Source of the DNA: Variovorax paradoxus
Lineage (GTDB): Bacteria > Pseudomonadota > Gammaproteobacteria > Burkholderiales > Burkholderiaceae_C
DNA: 64,000 nt
Direction of reading: 5' to 3'
Assembly (NCBI RefSeq): GCF_009498455.1
Contig: NZ_CP045644.1
Location: 992,001 to 1,056,000 of the forward strand
In this document: one piece after another, positions 63,084 to 64,000 of the stretch
How the letters are laid out: the number at the start of each line of letters is the position of its first letter
Numbering within the stretch: the first letter of the stretch is position 1
Position numbers and translations under genes: made by a program
The notes under the pieces: generated by a model
Database searches by the model: none
The model's input: the letters and a program-made list of their open reading frames with translations, nothing else
What the model was told of the DNA's origin: nothing

Positions 63084-63716
63084 ATGCCCCGTTTCATCAC
63101 CCGCCGCGCCGTCGTCGTCCTCGCATCGCTTGTCCTCGTCGCCCTGCTCGGCCTGTGGGGTGCGAGCCGCTTCAACGTCAACCCGACGCATGCGCCCGGC
63201 GAGGTGATCGACCGGTTCGAAGGCGTGCCGGTGTACTTCAACGGCGCCATCAACCACGTCGACGGACGCAGCCTCGCGCCCGACGGCTACAACATCGGCC
63301 TGCGCTGGCAGTGCGTGGAGTTCGTCAAGCGCTACTACTACGAGCGGCACCAGCACCGCATGCCCGAGGCGCGCGGCCACGCCAAGGCCTTCTTCGACGC
63401 GGCCGTGGCCGACGGCGCGTTGAACACGGCACGCAACCTGGTGCAGCACCGCAACGGCGGCGCGAGCGGGCCGGCGGTGGGCGACATCGTGGTGTTCGCC
63501 CCGTGGCTCTTCAATCCCTATGGCCATGTGGCGATCGTGTCGCGCGTGGACGCCGACGCGGTTGAGATCGTGCAGCAGAACCCCGGGCCCTTCGGCACCT
63601 CGCGCGAGCGCGTGCCGCTGGCCACCAGCGACGGGCGCACGCAGCTGGGCACCGGGCGCGTGCTGGGCTGGCTGCGGCTGCCCGCCGCCGCAGCCGCCTC
63701 GTTCCCGAAACTCTGA
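63084..63716 (+). CDS. CHAP-domain (NlpC/P60-related) amidase
   Basis: 210 residues. One N-terminal membrane helix (VVVLASLVLVALLGLWG) anchors a CHAP domain whose nucleophile is C77 in YNIGLRWQCVEFVKRYYYE; the His is in NPYGHVAIVSRVD. Such domains cut peptidoglycan cross-links or, as in glutathionylspermidine amidase, glutathione amides. The sequence around the nucleophile is closer to the glutathionylspermidine-amidase type. It lies 70 bp after the deacetylase-like gene and has its own leader. Confidence 0.82.
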   Translation: MPRFITRRAVVVLASLVLVALLGLWGASRFNVNPTHAPGEVIDRFEGVPVYFNGAINHVDGRSLAPDGYNIGLRWQCVEFVKRYYYERHQHRMPEARGHAKAFFDAAVADGALNTARNLVQHRNGGASGPAVGDIVVFAPWLFNPYGHVAIVSRVDADAVEIVQQNPGPFGTSRERVPLATSDGRTQLGTGRVLGWLRLPAAAAASFPKL

Positions 63717-63736
63717 ATCGCGGTCTAATCACAGCC

Positions 63737-64000
63737 ATGTGCCAATTGCTAGGGATGAACTGCAACACGCCGACCGACGTGACCTTCAGCTTCACGGGGT
63801 TCGCGCAGCGCGGTGGCCGCACCGACCACCATGCCGACGGCTGGGGCATCGCGTTCTTCGAGGACCGCGGGCTGCGTCACTTCGTCGACCACCAGCCGGC
63901 CTGCGAGTCGCCGGTGGCTGAGCTGATCCGGCGCTACCCGATTCAAAGCCGCAACGTCATCGCGCACATCCGCAAGGCGACGCAGGGCGAAGTGAATCTG
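63737..64000 (+). CDS. Class II glutamine amidotransferase, partial
   Basis: 88 residues before the window ends. After the initiator Met, Cys2 begins the Ntn-type active site (MCQLLGMNCNTPTDVTFSF). GRTDHHADGWGIAFFEDRG and NVIAHIRKATQGEVNL match the YafJ-like class II glutamine amidotransferase group. It would release ammonia from glutamine or hydrolyse gamma-glutamyl compounds. The C-terminal two thirds is missing because of the window edge. Confidence 0.9.
   Translation, partial: MCQLLGMNCNTPTDVTFSFTGFAQRGGRTDHHADGWGIAFFEDRGLRHFVDHQPACESPVAELIRRYPIQSRNVIAHIRKATQGEVNL

Overview
The window reads as a chromosomal segment of a high-GC betaproteobacterium of the family Comamonadaceae, most like Variovorax. 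The reasons are dense GC-rich coding with little intergenic space, two Bug-type tripartite-tricarboxylate substrate-binding proteins, six LysR regulators, a PPi-type phosphofructokinase, malate synthase G, and housekeeping blocks typical of the group (argS-SPOR-dsbA, lptA-lptB-rpoN, thiL/pgpA/pncC). I found no rRNA, tRNA, CRISPR array, prophage or intact insertion sequence. The assignment is from recollection of family traits, not from a search.

Layout. 1-5 kb: a GlxA-type AraC regulator divergent from an isochorismatase-like hydrolase, an SGNH hydrolase, a LuxR-type regulator, then thiL. 5-11 kb: an accessory block (DUF3053 lipoprotein; LysR, Bug protein and FAD monooxygenase; a drug-efflux MFS) that separates thiL from pgpA-pncC. 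12-17 kb: an Acg-like nitroreductase and a LuxR-type protein with an autoinducer-binding domain, with a lux-box-like palindrome between them; an NTF2-like/GNAT pair; an MFS transporter; a SEC-C protein. 17-22 kb: a membrane-anchored glutamate-synthase-domain protein coupled to a kinase-fold protein, a PIN protein, and LysR divergent from an SMR (Gdx-type) exporter. 22-28 kb: an RlmL-like methyltransferase, a hybrid histidine kinase, a cytochrome b561/YceI/YceI operon and a LysE exporter. 28-36 kb: a core block on the minus strand (phospholipase D lipoprotein, rpoN, lptB, lptA, dsbA, SPOR protein, argS). 36-42 kb: a PsiF-repeat protein, DUF2214, LysR, a CoA-transferase/HMG-CoA lyase operon divergent from IclR with a duplicated operator, and a HisC-like aminotransferase. 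42-47 kb: haloacid dehalogenase, malate synthase G, a second MFS paralogue, and an unrecognised two-gene unit. 47-57 kb: a FAS1 lipoprotein, LysR/DUF2917, DUF4261, PPi-type PFK with a CWC protein, a zinc-binding peptidase, a DHA2 efflux pump and an ABC substrate-binding protein. 57-64 kb: a lower-GC TPR/SPINDLY-type glycosyltransferase, an amidase/Bug/HDAC-like operon, a CHAP protein and the start of a class II amidotransferase.

Functionally the window mixes envelope and translation housekeeping with catabolic modules for organic acids, amides, aromatic-type compounds and possibly halogenated acids, most with their own local regulator. The most promising signals are: a perfect CTG-N10-CAG palindrome downstream of the LuxR-type gene and upstream of the nitroreductase; a strong intrinsic terminator in the leader of an unrecognised two-gene unit near 47.4 kb; a 20-bp-periodic pair of palindromes at the IclR-controlled promoter; and the glutamate-synthase/kinase-like coupled pair.
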